Shown piece by piece: positions 49,110-60,373 of a stretch of 64,000 nt of DNA. The DNA comes from Pyrenula massariospora (taxonomy: Eukaryota > Ascomycota > Eurotiomycetes > Pyrenulales > Pyrenulaceae): contig JAGFMI010000004.1 in the NCBI GenBank assembly GCA_021030905.1, positions 620,001 to 684,000 on the forward strand, in the 5' to 3' direction. Numbering within the stretch: position 1 is the stretch's first letter; each line of letters begins with the position of its first letter. The notes beneath the pieces are model-generated. The model was not told the origin of the DNA and searched no databases. It saw only the letters and a program-made list of their open reading frames with translations. Made by a program: the position numbers and the translations under genes.

Positions 49110-52100
49110 TTAAGCCTTACCGATCTCTGGAATCGCTCCATCCCACTGAACCCTCATAGACGGCGGGAACGGTGAGAAGCTGCTTTCATCCGGCGTCATG
49201 TATGCTCTGAGTCCAAAGGGTTGCAGAATAGTCTTGATCTGTCCTTGGGGACCAGGCGCTCGTCGAAGATTGTCAAGCCGTCCAATGACCTTCAGCATCG
49301 TGGTTAGTGCAGTCATGCACCATTTCTTTCCTACGCAGTAGTGTGGACCGATGCTGAATTGAACATAATCCTCTACTGGGCGATCGAGAACAACCTTTTC
49401 GGGATCCGGAAATATTGCGGGATCCATCGACGCAGTGACAAGGTCACACATTATTCGATCTCCAACATTCAGATGGATTTTCTTGCCATCATCTTCCACG
49501 TCATATGACTCAGCGACGTCTCGAGACAGGGCCACCGCGTGTCTCATCCTCGAGCCTTCCAAAAAGTAGTGGAGAAGCTTGTCTTTTGCTTCACCAGTGT
49601 CCATCTTGGCCAGCCGATTGATTTCTGACAGATGGACTTTGCCAGCATCAGACAAATAGTAGTCAAGGCATTGTGAGAACAGTTGACCTTGATTGGCTAC
49701 GGAGCCTCCTGAGAAAGGAAGCACGTGCGTCCATACAAGGTCTTTTGGCTTGATGCCCTGATTTAGGAGGGCCGAGATCATGTGAACTCCGTATTGCGGT
49801 AATTGAGGTAAGGTTCCCTGCTTGTGGACCTTTTCCAGAAAAGCGGCGACGCCCCCAGTGTTTGCAATGGCCTCAACCTGAATCTCGAATACCTTTCCCA
49901 ACTGTTCGGTCAAAGTGTGAGCTGCTTGGCGTAAGGGAAAGGATTTGGCAGGGTCAACATCATAGAAGATGAAGGCAAAGTCCAATGCCATCAGCGAATA
50001 TAGTTCTGATTCGGTGAACAGACCCCGAGGGTTATCAGCAGATTTGAGGGGATACGCAAAAATAGCTGCGGCAAAGCGAGCATGAGCGAGGTTGATCACA
50101 TCTCGAATAACGTCAACCTGATTTATTCCCGTCATTTGGTATGAATGCTTTTTGAGTAAATCAACCGTAGTTTCTTCGTAGAATCTTTTGACCTGATCTT
50201 CCCAATCCTGATGGTACATGCATAACTCGAACTGTTCTCTTGCTTTGTGGTTAGCTAACTCGTCACCCGACAGCATGAAGTCCTTGCCGTAGGATTGTCC
50301 AGGCTGATGCACAAGTTTTTTGATACTCTCTCCCCAAGTGACTCGAAAAGTCTTCTGATTCATCAGAATCTCCTTGCACGCTGAATATGACGTTATGAAG
50401 ATCGGCTTGGCTGTTGGTTCTGGCGAGTCCCAGTTGTACTGCTCAGCTTTTCCGAGTCCTGTCATAATCTTGTGGTTTTCCATTGGTGTCGTTAGCGGAA
50501 AGTGAGCATATATTGAGTCTGGCCGGAAATTGTTCGGGAGGGCTCGTAGGACGAGCTTATAGAGTACACAGCCATGGTTCACAGTCGGATCATAGTTAGC
50601 CTCTGTGAAACCCCAGTTGGTCAAATTATTTGCAGTATAGTCTACAGTGTAAAACCTATCTGAGCGAACAAGGCTCGTAGCATCAGATAGAATGGCTCGC
50701 GTCGTTGTGAAGTTCGCGCAAAGGCCGCTTCCTGGAATCATAGGCTTCTTGGTTGCCTCGACAACAACACCAGGGTACAGCTCCACCAGATCTGGGTGAT
50801 CGTACAGGCGCTTGAGTTGTTCCGAGACAAACGGGTCTGGATTTATCGACTCAAACGTCATGTGAGGGGTGAGATTGAAAAATTTCCGCAGCTCATTCAA
50901 GGTACATAGATTCCAGGCCCGGCCCTGCTCGATACTTAGCATTTCAACAAGCCGCAGAGCTTTAGGAACATTTTGAGCTCCAAAGGCCCCGGCAGTGTCC
51001 TCAACACTATCGCTCCACAATTTTGCTAGATCATTGTCCTCGTACTTCCCATCTAGGCCACGAGTCAAACCAGCAAATGGTCTCGTAGTAGGCTCGCGGG
51101 AAAGAGAATCTTCCCAACGTCCAAGTAAGCGAACGAGGTCCCCGGTTCCTAGACGCGTTAGATCTTGGCCAGGAAACAAAGTTTTGTAAGCTTCCTCTGT
51201 CCATTTAGTGTCCCGTTCAGAGACGCATGAATGCCACCGGTAGATGAGATTGAATTCGGCGCTGACTTGGTTTCCGCCGGCTTCTTGTGCTCCTTTCTCA
51301 GCGAGGTCATTCCCAAATTTAGAGCGTGGATCAAGACCCCAGGAGGTATCCGTCCGATTGAGAGCAAGGATGGTACCTACATAGTCTTTAAGGACTATGT
51401 TGATGTAGAGACCGCACGTAATCAGTCTACCAGTCTGAAACAAGGCTTCATCGTATTTGTCATTGCCCTCACGAAGCATTTTCGAGAATCTGCCGTTCTC
51501 ATCGATGACTTTGAGATTTTCCACGATATAATTGTGGAATCGTCCAAACATGATGAGCATTGCTCCACAGCCAGGAGGAAACCCAAGAATTCGCTTGGAA
51601 GAGAAGCAGTCGGGCTTGATCTTACCATCTTTGAACGTCCTCATTTGGCCCTGTTCCTTTACATTGCTTCCGTACAAGGGTGAGAGGTCAAGGTAGGAGG
51701 ATGTTTCATTGATTTGCTGATCTGTATGGCTGGTCCGGAAGCAATCATGAATGATGATGGTTGCAACATAGAATAGCACACTTGATATCTTGTTTGGGTG
51801 TGGTATGAATGTCTTACGCTCCAACACCGAGTCAAAGATAGTTCCAGGGTCTGGCCGAGCGACTTGTTGCATAGTCACCGGCTGAACACTGCGAGCATAT
51901 GGAGTTCCTGCTGCGCCAACATGTGGGAAAAGGACGTTCTACAATTTTGTTAGCTTCGGCCTGGGTTCGATGTATATCCCTTACATTGTTGGATCCGTCT
52001 GCCTGGCGGTATGAAAATTGCTGGCCCAGGAACCTAAGAAGTTTCAGTCAAATTGTAAGTAGGAGCTTTCTAGAAGCAAGACATACGCCCACGGAGGATG

Positions 52101-52529
52101 TTGCAGGTCGTTCCACAATTGGTGGAGCAAAGTGCTTGTCGTCTTGGTGCCATTGGCAGAAGAGCTTGGAAGATCAGCGGCCAGTTGGATGAGCTTTTCC
52201 ATAACGTAATCTCGATCGTCCATAGGCTTCCCATCGCGAGATTTGACGAAAGTCTCGAGCAAGTTCGTGTAGTCTCTTGCTTTCATGTGCTCCATATCCG
52301 ATAGCACACTTGTTTGTGCCGGTTCAGTCGCTACATAAGAGCCATCCCCTGTCTCTGTAGGAAGTGAGCGCAAAGAGGCCTTGATCAAACTCCTAGCTTG
52401 CTGAAAGGCGTTTGCAATTTCTTTTCTGAGAGAGCCATGGTGCTCTTCAGGGTCCTGGCTCTTGGGGTGGCGGAAGGAAAGGGCCTTTAGCGTCGATATG
52501 CTTCTAAAGTCGGAGTTCTTGCGAGACAT
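49110..52529 (-). CDS. Ppo fatty acid oxygenase (heme dioxygenase-P450 fusion, linoleate diol synthase family)
   Basis: Makes oxylipin (psi factor) signals from oleic and linoleic acid, which tune sporulation and secondary metabolism in Aspergillus. 1106 residues; exons are 52529-52087, 52033-51985 and 51938-49110 (introns 53 and 46 bp). The 49-base middle exon rebuilds the conserved FLGQQFSYRQADGSNN. Peroxidase-like dioxygenase domain: distal His228 in IIIHDCFRT, then Tyr397 and proximal His400 in YRWH. The C-terminal P450-like domain has an I-helix ANQGQ near residue 910, which diol synthases use for hydroperoxide isomerisation, and heme-thiolate Cys1032 in GPHYCVG. PpoC of A. nidulans is reported to lack that Cys, so this protein is closer to a bifunctional PpoA-type enzyme in mechanism. 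Regiospecificity cannot be read from sequence. Confidence 0.93.
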
Positions 52530-53394
52530 TGAATTGATCGATTGTAGGTATGAGTTTAGGAGTTTAAAGAATAGCCACCGTTGGCTTCTCAGGCGGCTTG
52601 ATCAAATAATAATAGGAGGTCGGCGTGTTTGGGACGACAGTATCACGGCAAGGCAAGCCTTCAAACACACTACGCAGACAGTTGAGATAAAGAACATAGG
52701 AGCTCAAAATAACGTAGGGAAAATATAGTAAGATGAGAGCCATTTCATAGAGGAGCAGCATGACTAAGGTAAACAGGGGCAGTAAAAATATTCACGGAAA
52801 GGAAGCTACCATTTGCATGCTGGCTCGGCTACCTTCGCTCCTGCCAGGCTGAAGACAGTTCATTCAGCCAGCTGGCCGCAGGAGACGAACAAGTCAGTCA
52901 AGATGTTCGGGATGGTGCAGCTGCAGGAATGCTTTCGCTTACAAAGGGTCCTTGATAGAGCGCACGAGCCCGTAGCCCGCCTTCTTCTTTCGTTCTTCCG
53001 ACTTTCTCATTTTCTAGAAGACAATTGTGATCTTTTGCGGTGGCCAAATTATTTCATTGGGAGCTTCTCGAGTTTTCATAGCACATCACAGGCTTAAACA
53101 TATTACCATGAAGCAACCTGAACCTGGAACACCAAGTCCACGATATTGAGACAAAGGATCCGAGTAAACTTGTTTCCCACGCGATGTACATCTTTGAGCC
53201 GCAGGGAGGGAAGTAGGAGCATTGGCAGCCACGTGGCAGCATCTAGTCCGGAGGTCGCAGGTCTGTTCGGCAAACTTACCGTTGGGGGATGCTCGGAGAG
53301 CTCGAAAGATTTCTGCACCTCTGCATGACCCTGGGCAATTGGTTGTTGCTTTCAGACGCCTCACACCTACTGGTGAGCGACTCGTTGCGAAACC
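52530..53394. promoter_or_regulatory. divergent promoter interval between Ppo and TSC13
   Basis: An 865-bp region between two start codons pointing apart. Both genes act on fatty acids, so shared control is conceivable. No site is assigned. Confidence 0.4.
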
Positions 53395-54368
53395 ATGGCG
53401 TCTCAAAGCATGGTAATACGATGCCAACCCCGTGGTAAGCACCACCATCTGACACCCATATGGCTGTGCTCACGCCCATAGGAAACCCCATCTCCGGGCT
53501 CCCAGAAGAGATCACCACATCTGCCTCGTCCCCTTCTGAGGAGATATACAAGAAACTGGCGCAGCACTCCAACCTCTCTATACATCGTATTCGAGTGACA
53601 AAGGGGAGTGATGGTAGCCTTATTCCAAGCTCAACCGAGACCACAATCATTTCTACTGGCCTCCGTAACCAAAGCACGGTCTACGTAAAAGATCTAGGGC
53701 CCCAGATTGCATGGCGGACTGTCTTCGTGATTGAGTACCTGGGACCGTTACTCATTCATCCTCTTGCCTTCTTCCTCCGACCGTACGTCTATCCGTCTGC
53801 GCCTCCAGAGCCTACGTATTCACAGCAATTACTGTGTCTACTCATCGTGCTTCATTTCCTCAAACGTGAGGCCGAGACCCTGTTCGTCCACCGCTTTTCT
53901 CTTGCTACAATGCCAGCCAGAAACATCTTCAAGAACAGCGCTCACTATTGGATACTCTCCGGCCTTAACATTGCAGTCTGGTGTTATGCCCCATCCTCTC
54001 CCACGGCCAAAGAGCCGTCAAATCTAACCCTACTCTATCCTGGAATACTCTTCTTCGTCATTGGAGAACTCGGGAATTTATATTCACATCTGATTCTAAA
54101 AGGTCTCCGCAGCGCTGGTGGCAAAGAAAGGGGCATTCCGAAAGGCTTTGGCTTCGGTTTGGTCACTTGCCCGAATTACATGTTCGAGACGATCGCGTGG
54201 GTTGGAATCACCCTTGTCAGCCAGCTCAGCTTAAGTGTCGTCCTCTTTGATGTATTCTCAGTTGCTCAGATGATGAGTTGGGCTAAAAAGAAAGAGATGC
54301 GATATCGGAAGGAGTTCGGTGACAAATACAAACGCAAGCGGTACACCATACTGCCCGGAATCTACTAA
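53395..54368 (+). CDS. TSC13: very-long-chain trans-2-enoyl-CoA reductase
   Basis: Performs the last reduction in each cycle of very-long-chain fatty acid elongation in the endoplasmic reticulum, feeding sphingolipid synthesis. 308 residues; exons are 53395-53434 and 53482-54368 (intron 47 bp, branch ATCTGACA). The 40-base first exon gives MASQSMVIRCQPRG and joins to NPISGLPEE, matching the N-terminal ubiquitin-like region of the family. An ATG at 53460 inside the intron would give a poorer start. Family blocks: LSIHRIRVTKGSDGSL, STVYVKDLGPQIAWRTVFVI, the HFLKREAETLFVHRF segment with catalytic-region residues, several membrane helices, and the basic C-terminus KRYTILPGIY. The ORF shows no defects. 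Confidence 0.93.
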
Positions 54369-54893
54369 CACTCCTAATGCGCTGCATCAAAACCAAAAAA
54401 AGTCCAGTTCAGATTTCAGCGATGTGTTTTCGGTGCCCAGCCTAGTTTATGATAGGTGCGCAAATCGTGCATAGACTTGTCAATAAAACATAAATTAGAT
54501 TTCAACTTCAATAGCAGTCGATCGAACAAAATACATAAGATCACGACGTTCTCATCTTCTTCATGAACCAGTAGTGCAGGTACAAGCCATTGCCATACTA
54601 CCTAACTGAGAAGTATTGGCGTCCATCCTTCCATAACCCTTCGCCCTACTGTCGGACATGTCCAGAAGGTCTTGGCACGGCGATCTCCAGGGACCACGGA
54701 CAGAGCCGCACTAAGGCAATCTCAGCCTCGTTTGCCTTCCGGACAGCCTTAATGCGGCGATCCCTAGCTAGACATCTTACAGATTTAAAATGGCTGTTCA
54801 CCTTCATACCTCATATCAGGCTCTTGAACATCACATGTATTCACAACTTGGCTCCTAGAATCTCACCTCTCCTCTTGCTAGGAGCGCACTGGC
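54369..54893. other. intergenic between TSC13 and the mannosyltransferase gene
   Basis: 525 bases. A 108-codon open frame (54590-54916) overlaps the next start codon and lacks protein-like composition. It presumably holds the 3' end of one gene and the promoter of the next. Confidence 0.45.
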
Positions 54894-55992
54894 ATGCATT
54901 TCGCCCTACCCCCTAGAAAGGGATCAGAACATCCCTATGCAAGACCAAACCGTTCAGCCGTGGCCGCCGCTAAGAGACGACAATGGCAACTGCTCGGCTC
55001 GATAATATTTTCACTTCTCACACTTTATCTCTTTTGGTCCTACTTTTCGCCTTCAGATGATTCCGAAAGAATACCTGCGGGCACACCGTCCGTAGTAATT
55101 GTCACCCTCTTCGACGAAGAAAACACAGATGCGACTTATATGCAAAAGATCAAAAACAACAGGGACGACTATGCTCTACGACATGGTTCACCCCCCAGTT
55201 CAATCTTCTTCTTCTCCGTTAACAGGCTTACAGGCTACCAAACCTTCTATACAAACACAAAAAATTACACCTCATACACCAAGAATTCCCCGGATTCCTG
55301 GACCCTCGTCCCCGCCGTCCGTCATGCCATGACCCTCCACCCCCACACGCCCTTTTTCTTCTCCCTCAGCCCACATGCCCTCATAATGACTCCATCGCTC
55401 TCGCTCCACGAGCACATCCTCAAACCCTCACGCTTAGAACAGCTCATGATTAAAGATATCCCCGTCGTCCCCCCAGACAGCGTCATCCACACATTCAGCC
55501 ACCTAAAAGGCAACAAAGTCGACCTCATCTTAACGCAAGACGCCGAAAACTTGGGGCTGGGGAGTTTCATCATCAGACAAGGAGATTGGGCAAAGTACTT
55601 CCTCGACGCCTGGTTCGATCCTCTGTACCGCGCGTACAACTTCCAAAAAGCCGAAGGGCACGCCTTGGTTCGTCTCCACCTCCCCCTCTCCCTTCCTTCT
55701 CCTCACCTATCTAACACACTCCCTACAGGAACACATCGTGCAATGGCACCCCACGATCCTCGCCAAGCTCGCCCTCGTCGAACAGCGCGTCATGAACGCA
55801 TACAACGTGGACCGGCGCAAGTCCGACGAGGCGCAGAAGCACCGCGAGAAGAGCATATACCAGGAGAACGATTTTTTGGTGCGGTTCTTCGAGTGCGACC
55901 AGGCGGGGGACCGCAACTGTGCAAAGGAGATGCAGCCGTTTTACGAGACGTGGGAGGGGCGCGTGCAGGGGTTGGGCGGGATGAAAGGCTAG
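54894..55992 (+). CDS. Golgi alpha-1,6-mannosyltransferase complex subunit (Mnn10/Mnn11-like, GT34 family)
   Basis: Type II Golgi membrane protein of the mannan-polymerase type that extends the N-glycan outer chain. 345 residues; exons are 54894-55667 and 55729-55992 (intron 61 bp, branch ATCTAACA). A short basic cytoplasmic tail precedes one membrane anchor at residues 32-51. The lumenal GT34-like domain has VVIVTLFDEENTDATYMQKI, SWTLVPAVRHAMTLHPHTPF, and a C-terminal region with LGLGSFIIRQGDWAKYFLD and AEGHALEHIVQWHP. Where GT34 enzymes carry the metal-binding D-x-D, this protein reads SLSPHALIM (residues 157-165), with no acidic residue. It may therefore be a non-catalytic partner subunit. 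The residues next to the intron (HAL joined to EHIVQWHP) match the family well. Confidence 0.8.
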
Positions 55993-56316
55993 ACGTCTAG
56001 CTAGGTAGTTGGCCGGTAGGGAAGGATCATTTTGGTGCATGCGACGGCGTTAAATGGGGTACCTACCTAGTGTATGGTTTGGTCTGGTCTGATCCGCAAA
56101 CGGAAACGGATGCGAATACAGGAAAGGGAATGCGAAGGCGATATACATTACACACCGGCGTCAACCCTCTAACACTGAAATTGAATTATACTTTTTACCC
56201 CCGTCCAAAGCTCATTCCCCCTCCCCTTCCCTCCCAAAAGCCGCAAAAACACAACTCCACCCACCCACACAATCTCCCCTCCCCCCCCTCTCCCCTCCAG
56301 CTACGTAGCATCACTC
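55993..56316. other. intergenic between convergent genes
   Basis: 324 bases joining the 3' ends of the mannosyltransferase (+) and rhodanese (-) genes. C-rich on the + strand. Nothing else seen. Confidence 0.5.
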
Positions 56317-57166
56317 CTATTCTTCATCCCAAACATCCTTAACCCAATCCCGCGTCAAGCCCTCGTCGGGCCCGTACCGCGCCTGCCAGTGCACGAACCC
56401 GCCCTGCAGCACGCGGATGTCCTGCGCGCCGTCGCCGTCGGCTTCGTTCAGGCCCAGCACGCGGCGGCGCTCGCGCGCGTATTTGAGGGCGGCGGCTGGT
56501 CTGTGTTTTTGTTGTTAGGGTTAGTTGGTGAGGTTTCTTTGGTGGGGAGAGGGAGGACAGGGTTTGGATGGGTTCATGATGTTTGGGCTACAAAGCGTGG
56601 AAAGAGGCGAGAAATAACACGTACCCTCTCTGCTGGCTTAAGGCGCAGTGGAAGATGACCGTGGGTTGGTTTTCCAGACGGCGGACGAGCTCGGGGAGGC
56701 GAGGGTCTATTTGTCGGTAGGGAGCCCAGAGGGAGTCTTTGATGTGGCCGCCGACGTGGTCTGTGGTGATGGGATTAGGTCAGATGGCGGATCAGTTGAG
56801 GGTTGCGCTCTTAGAGGGAAGAATGATGATGTGGGCAGAGGAGAGATCAGATGAGTGAAGGCGTAGCTGTGGGACATGGCATTTCTGTCATGCTTGAGAC
56901 TTGAGACTGCGTGACTAGGCAGCATTGAGGCTGTGACAGTGGAAGCGCCGGAGGACAGCTTGAAAAAGCCAAAGGCAGCCATGAAGAATTTCCGGAAAAG
57001 GACAAATAAAAGAAGATTGTTGAGCACACGACCTTTCACGGCCGTACATACCTTCATCTCTTACATCCACAACGGTGACCCTCTTCGCCTGTTCCGGATC
57101 TTGAAGAGTTGCTGCGAGTTCTTCTCGAGTGGTGTATCTCAGATCGGAAACAGTCTGAATGGACAT
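56317..57166 (-). CDS. rhodanese-fold phosphatase or arsenate reductase (Cdc25/Acr2/Ibp1-like)
   Basis: Small cytosolic or nuclear rhodanese-domain protein of 144 residues. Exons are 57166-57052, 56760-56625 and 56500-56317; the introns are 291 and 124 bp, unusually long for this window. The active-site loop HCALSQQRG follows the HCX5R pattern of Cdc25, Acr2 and Ibp1, with Cys as nucleophile. The N-terminal VTVVDVRDE and the DHVGGHIKDS segment are typical of the fold, and the join at intron 1 reconstructs that segment exactly. The C-terminus has IRVLQGGFVHWQARYG. Arsenate reduction and phosphotyrosine dephosphorylation are both known for this group and sequence does not choose between them. 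An in-frame upstream ATG at 57223 would add an Arg-rich leader; I prefer the shorter form. Confidence 0.85.
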
Positions 57167-57926
57167 GTTGCGTCTGGGTGAACGAGGGCGGCGGCGGAAG
57201 AAAAGGCGGAAACGACGCCTCATAGATCTATACGAGAAGCGAATTTCGTTGGAAGAAAACACGTTCAAAGGTAATTGGAAATGATACGGAAGACAGAAGA
57301 TAATTGGAGAGACGCGTGGTAAAATCAGACTCGTTGCAGAGTCTGGATCAGACTGAAAGAAGACCACGGGAAAAATAAAGGATTGGCAGGCTTTACCGAC
57401 CTGGACTTGCCTCGGAATAAATGTACGCAGTTCCTATATTAGGTAGGGTCGCTCTGGATGGCGATTGCAATATCCTTATTTCTGAGCAGATAGGAAATGT
57501 TAATGAGTCGAATCTGTTCGGTGTTTTTAAATACAGGTTTCTAAGATTTCGACATTATGTACGCCTAAAGTCCATGCAGAGGGTTCATCAATACGGCATA
57601 CCTACCTCGGCTAGCACCAATCGCAGGCTCTCCACGAGTCTTTAAATGCACTTAATTTAATACACATTAGGCCCATCCGGCTTAAGAATCGACTTTGGGC
57701 AAGGTAATATTTATGCGCCCATTATGTGGATGCGGTAAAATAAAAGTAACTTCGAGATGGTACTTGCCCAATGCTCCTGTGCCGGGCGAATACTCAGACA
57801 GTCTGACACGCCTAGTCAACAATTCCTCAACGCCTTTGCATCCCACGTAAGACGTGTCCACTTCGAGTCAAGTTACCTGAAAACGCCTCCAGTTCTTCTA
57901 GATGCTTAGAAAACTTGATATCCTTG
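57167..57926. other. intergenic between rhodanese and ADA2 (both - strand)
   Basis: 760 bases holding the rhodanese promoter and the ADA2 3' end. A 74-codon + strand frame (57421-57645) shows nothing recognisable. Confidence 0.45.
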
Positions 57927-59635
57927 CTACCCCTTAGCAATCCAGCCACTATGGATCATGAAATCATAAAGGCGATTTGCTTTGACAGGATCGACCTGAA
58001 AATCATCAGCTCAATTCTCTAGATCATGCACTACATGTGCTTCAACTCACTTTGCAAATGGTTTTTGCGTCTTTCTTCTTGATCGTACCACCGTGCATAA
58101 ATGCCTCCTGAAGAAGCGCGAGCTTCATCGCATTATACGCCTTAGGAGCAAAATGCAGAACATTGCACAATTCTAATTCTTCGGGTCCTAAAAGTTGAGC
58201 GTCTGATAGAAGAGGTTCGCCCTTTTCCAGTTTCCAAGGCGTTACACCAGGCATTGGCGGAATCGGGAATTTGATCTTCGGCTTGGGTGATGGGTTATGC
58301 GGAGGAGATAGTCCACCATTTGATTCGGCAAAAAGTTTGTCGAATTCGTTGGGTATAGCGGGTTCTTGAACAGCCTCTTTTGGCTTGGGTTGGAAGCGAA
58401 TAGGTAAGCTCGCGGATACAAGCCTTTGTGCCTCAGATGGAGTTTCGGGAGCGTCCTTAACGCCGGGCTTCTGACGACTGCCGAGAGAACTGCTGGCCAT
58501 ACGATCGAACGAACCCTGGGGTTGATTGCGCTGTGACCTGGCGAGTTTCTCTGTCTCATATTTCTCGCCTTCACGTAAGTCTGAAATTCCGGCATTACGC
58601 CATGATTGGAGCTGGCCAATGGCGACGCGGAGATTGTGCTCGTACATCATGTCATCGGAGAACTTCTTAAAATCTTCGTGATTCATCATACGGGCGAAAG
58701 GCTTGCATTTATTGAACAAGTCGCGCTCCTCTTTCGTCCTTTTTTTGTCAATCGTATTTATCTTTCGGTATTCTAGTAATCCATGCTCAAAAATCACGCG
58801 TTTGCGGTTGCTTCGATCGTTGAGGCGGGAGTTGTAAATATCAAAGACGGTCATCTTCAGGAGGGTCTCCTCGTCCATCTGGCCATTCGCGTCCAGACCA
58901 TCCCCGGGCTCGAACTGCATATGCTGAACAGCTTCTTCGGCTTCGTTCGCAAACTCGCTCTCAAATTCGAGACGACCAGGCATGAAGCCTTGCACTTCAT
59001 GACAAGCGGGAACTGATGCCGTAGGCTTTTGTTTCGGTGTAGTTGGAGGAGCGGTTTTAGCAGCCTCCTTCCTCTCTTCGATACGCCTCTTCTTGCGTGC
59101 TTGGAATTCCTCCTTAGGGATAGACTCTAGCAAGCGTTTATCTTTGGGGTCGGCGCGCTCTGGCAGGGGAAATTGAGAGCTATTAACATAGGTGTTGATA
59201 TAGTGGTCGCGACACTCGTCTTTGGTCCGAAAGCCACCGACATGATCTGCTACATCAGCCCAGGAACCAAGCCCGTACATTTCAAGCCCCTCAATGAGAA
59301 GCAACTCTTCGTCGGCGCCCCAGTCCTTGTCGTAGATGGGTATTGAGTTCTGTTCAACAACATGAAAGGCATGTGTTCGAGGGTCATGGTTTCTGCTCGT
59401 CTCTCCCTTGCCGAAGCATGGTACACATAGATCGTATTCATGACAGGCAGAATCGGCACAAGAAATGCGGACCTAGGTGCAGAAAAATATTAGAGACAAG
59501 CTCTCCTCGATGTAGGGTCGCATCCATGTGGGATTATGGCCGTACCGTTGAAGTAACGTCAACGGAACAGACATCACAATGAACCTTGAGGCCCCCACCT
59601 GAACCACGGTTCAGTGTCTTCCTAATAACACCCAT
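57927..59635 (-). CDS. ADA2: SAGA/ADA transcriptional adaptor Ada2
   Basis: Adaptor that binds and stimulates the Gcn5 histone acetyltransferase in SAGA. 526 residues; exons are 59635-59546, 59472-58051 and 57995-57927 (introns 73 and 55 bp). A ZZ zinc finger begins at about residue 18 (CDVCSVDVTSTVRISC) and continues to CVPCF. A SANT/Myb domain follows, starting WGADEELLLIEGLEMYG and including FRTKDECRDHY. The conserved region EFQARKKRRIEERKEA comes next. A C-terminal SWIRM domain is completed only after the last intron (KVDPVKANRLYDFMI). The start MGVIRKTLNRG matches the family. The same frame stays open for 144 codons upstream, to 60067, so a longer N-terminus is possible. Confidence 0.93.
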
Positions 59636-60373
59636 TTCCCAGCGCTTGACGCAATTCTTTTCGGCGTCATCAGAATCTGTAGACTCCCCGCGCAACCAGT
59701 TGGGAGGCGCATGCGATTCGTCGAGGGGTTGAGGCTCGGCGTAGCTCACAGGACGGCGAGAAAGTCGGACAGACTTTCGCGAGTATCGTACACGGGAGTT
59801 CCTGGCATGGACTCTAGCACGAGCTGCCGACTGTGCAGCCTTTAGCCGAGCTGGCTCATAGTCGTCGTCGAGTTCAATAGTCTGTTTCGCCGAGCCCACC
59901 ATGTGAGGCTGGTGGCGATGGACGCTAGGCATGTTCGGGGCAAACGCGTGGCGCGTCAGCCACAGTCTGCGAACCCTGAAAGTCAAATCGTCTCCAACCC
60001 CACGTCGAACCCCAAAAGGTTGTCTCAACGGCACCACCGAAGTGTGTACCCACCCGTGTTGATTCAAGTCAGCTTCGTATCCACCGCTGCGTTCGCTCCT
60101 TTATCCCGCCGCTGCAAATATCGATTGATTTTCTGTTATTTCCACCGGCAAAGTCAGGGTCCTTGCCGTGCTGTTCATATCATTAGCTCATTGCTCCTAT
60201 CTGTGGGGGTGACCGCGATTGCTGAGTGACCTCACCGGTACAACTGCAACACCAGTTCCAAGCCACGAACGGGCCTGAGCCTTGTGAATAAATCTCTCGA
60301 TTCTCGAAAGCACTGAGAGCCTCATAGAATTGCCTTCTTTCCTTGACTTTCATCCAAGTTCCAAACAGTCAAA
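59636..60373. promoter_or_regulatory. divergent promoter interval between ADA2 and SCH9
   Basis: 738 bases between two start codons pointing apart. An open - strand frame extends from ADA2 through much of it. No specific site assigned. Confidence 0.4.

Noticed and set aside
54590-54916. 108-codon + strand frame
   Set aside because: Overlaps the mannosyltransferase start in another frame and has no recognisable composition.
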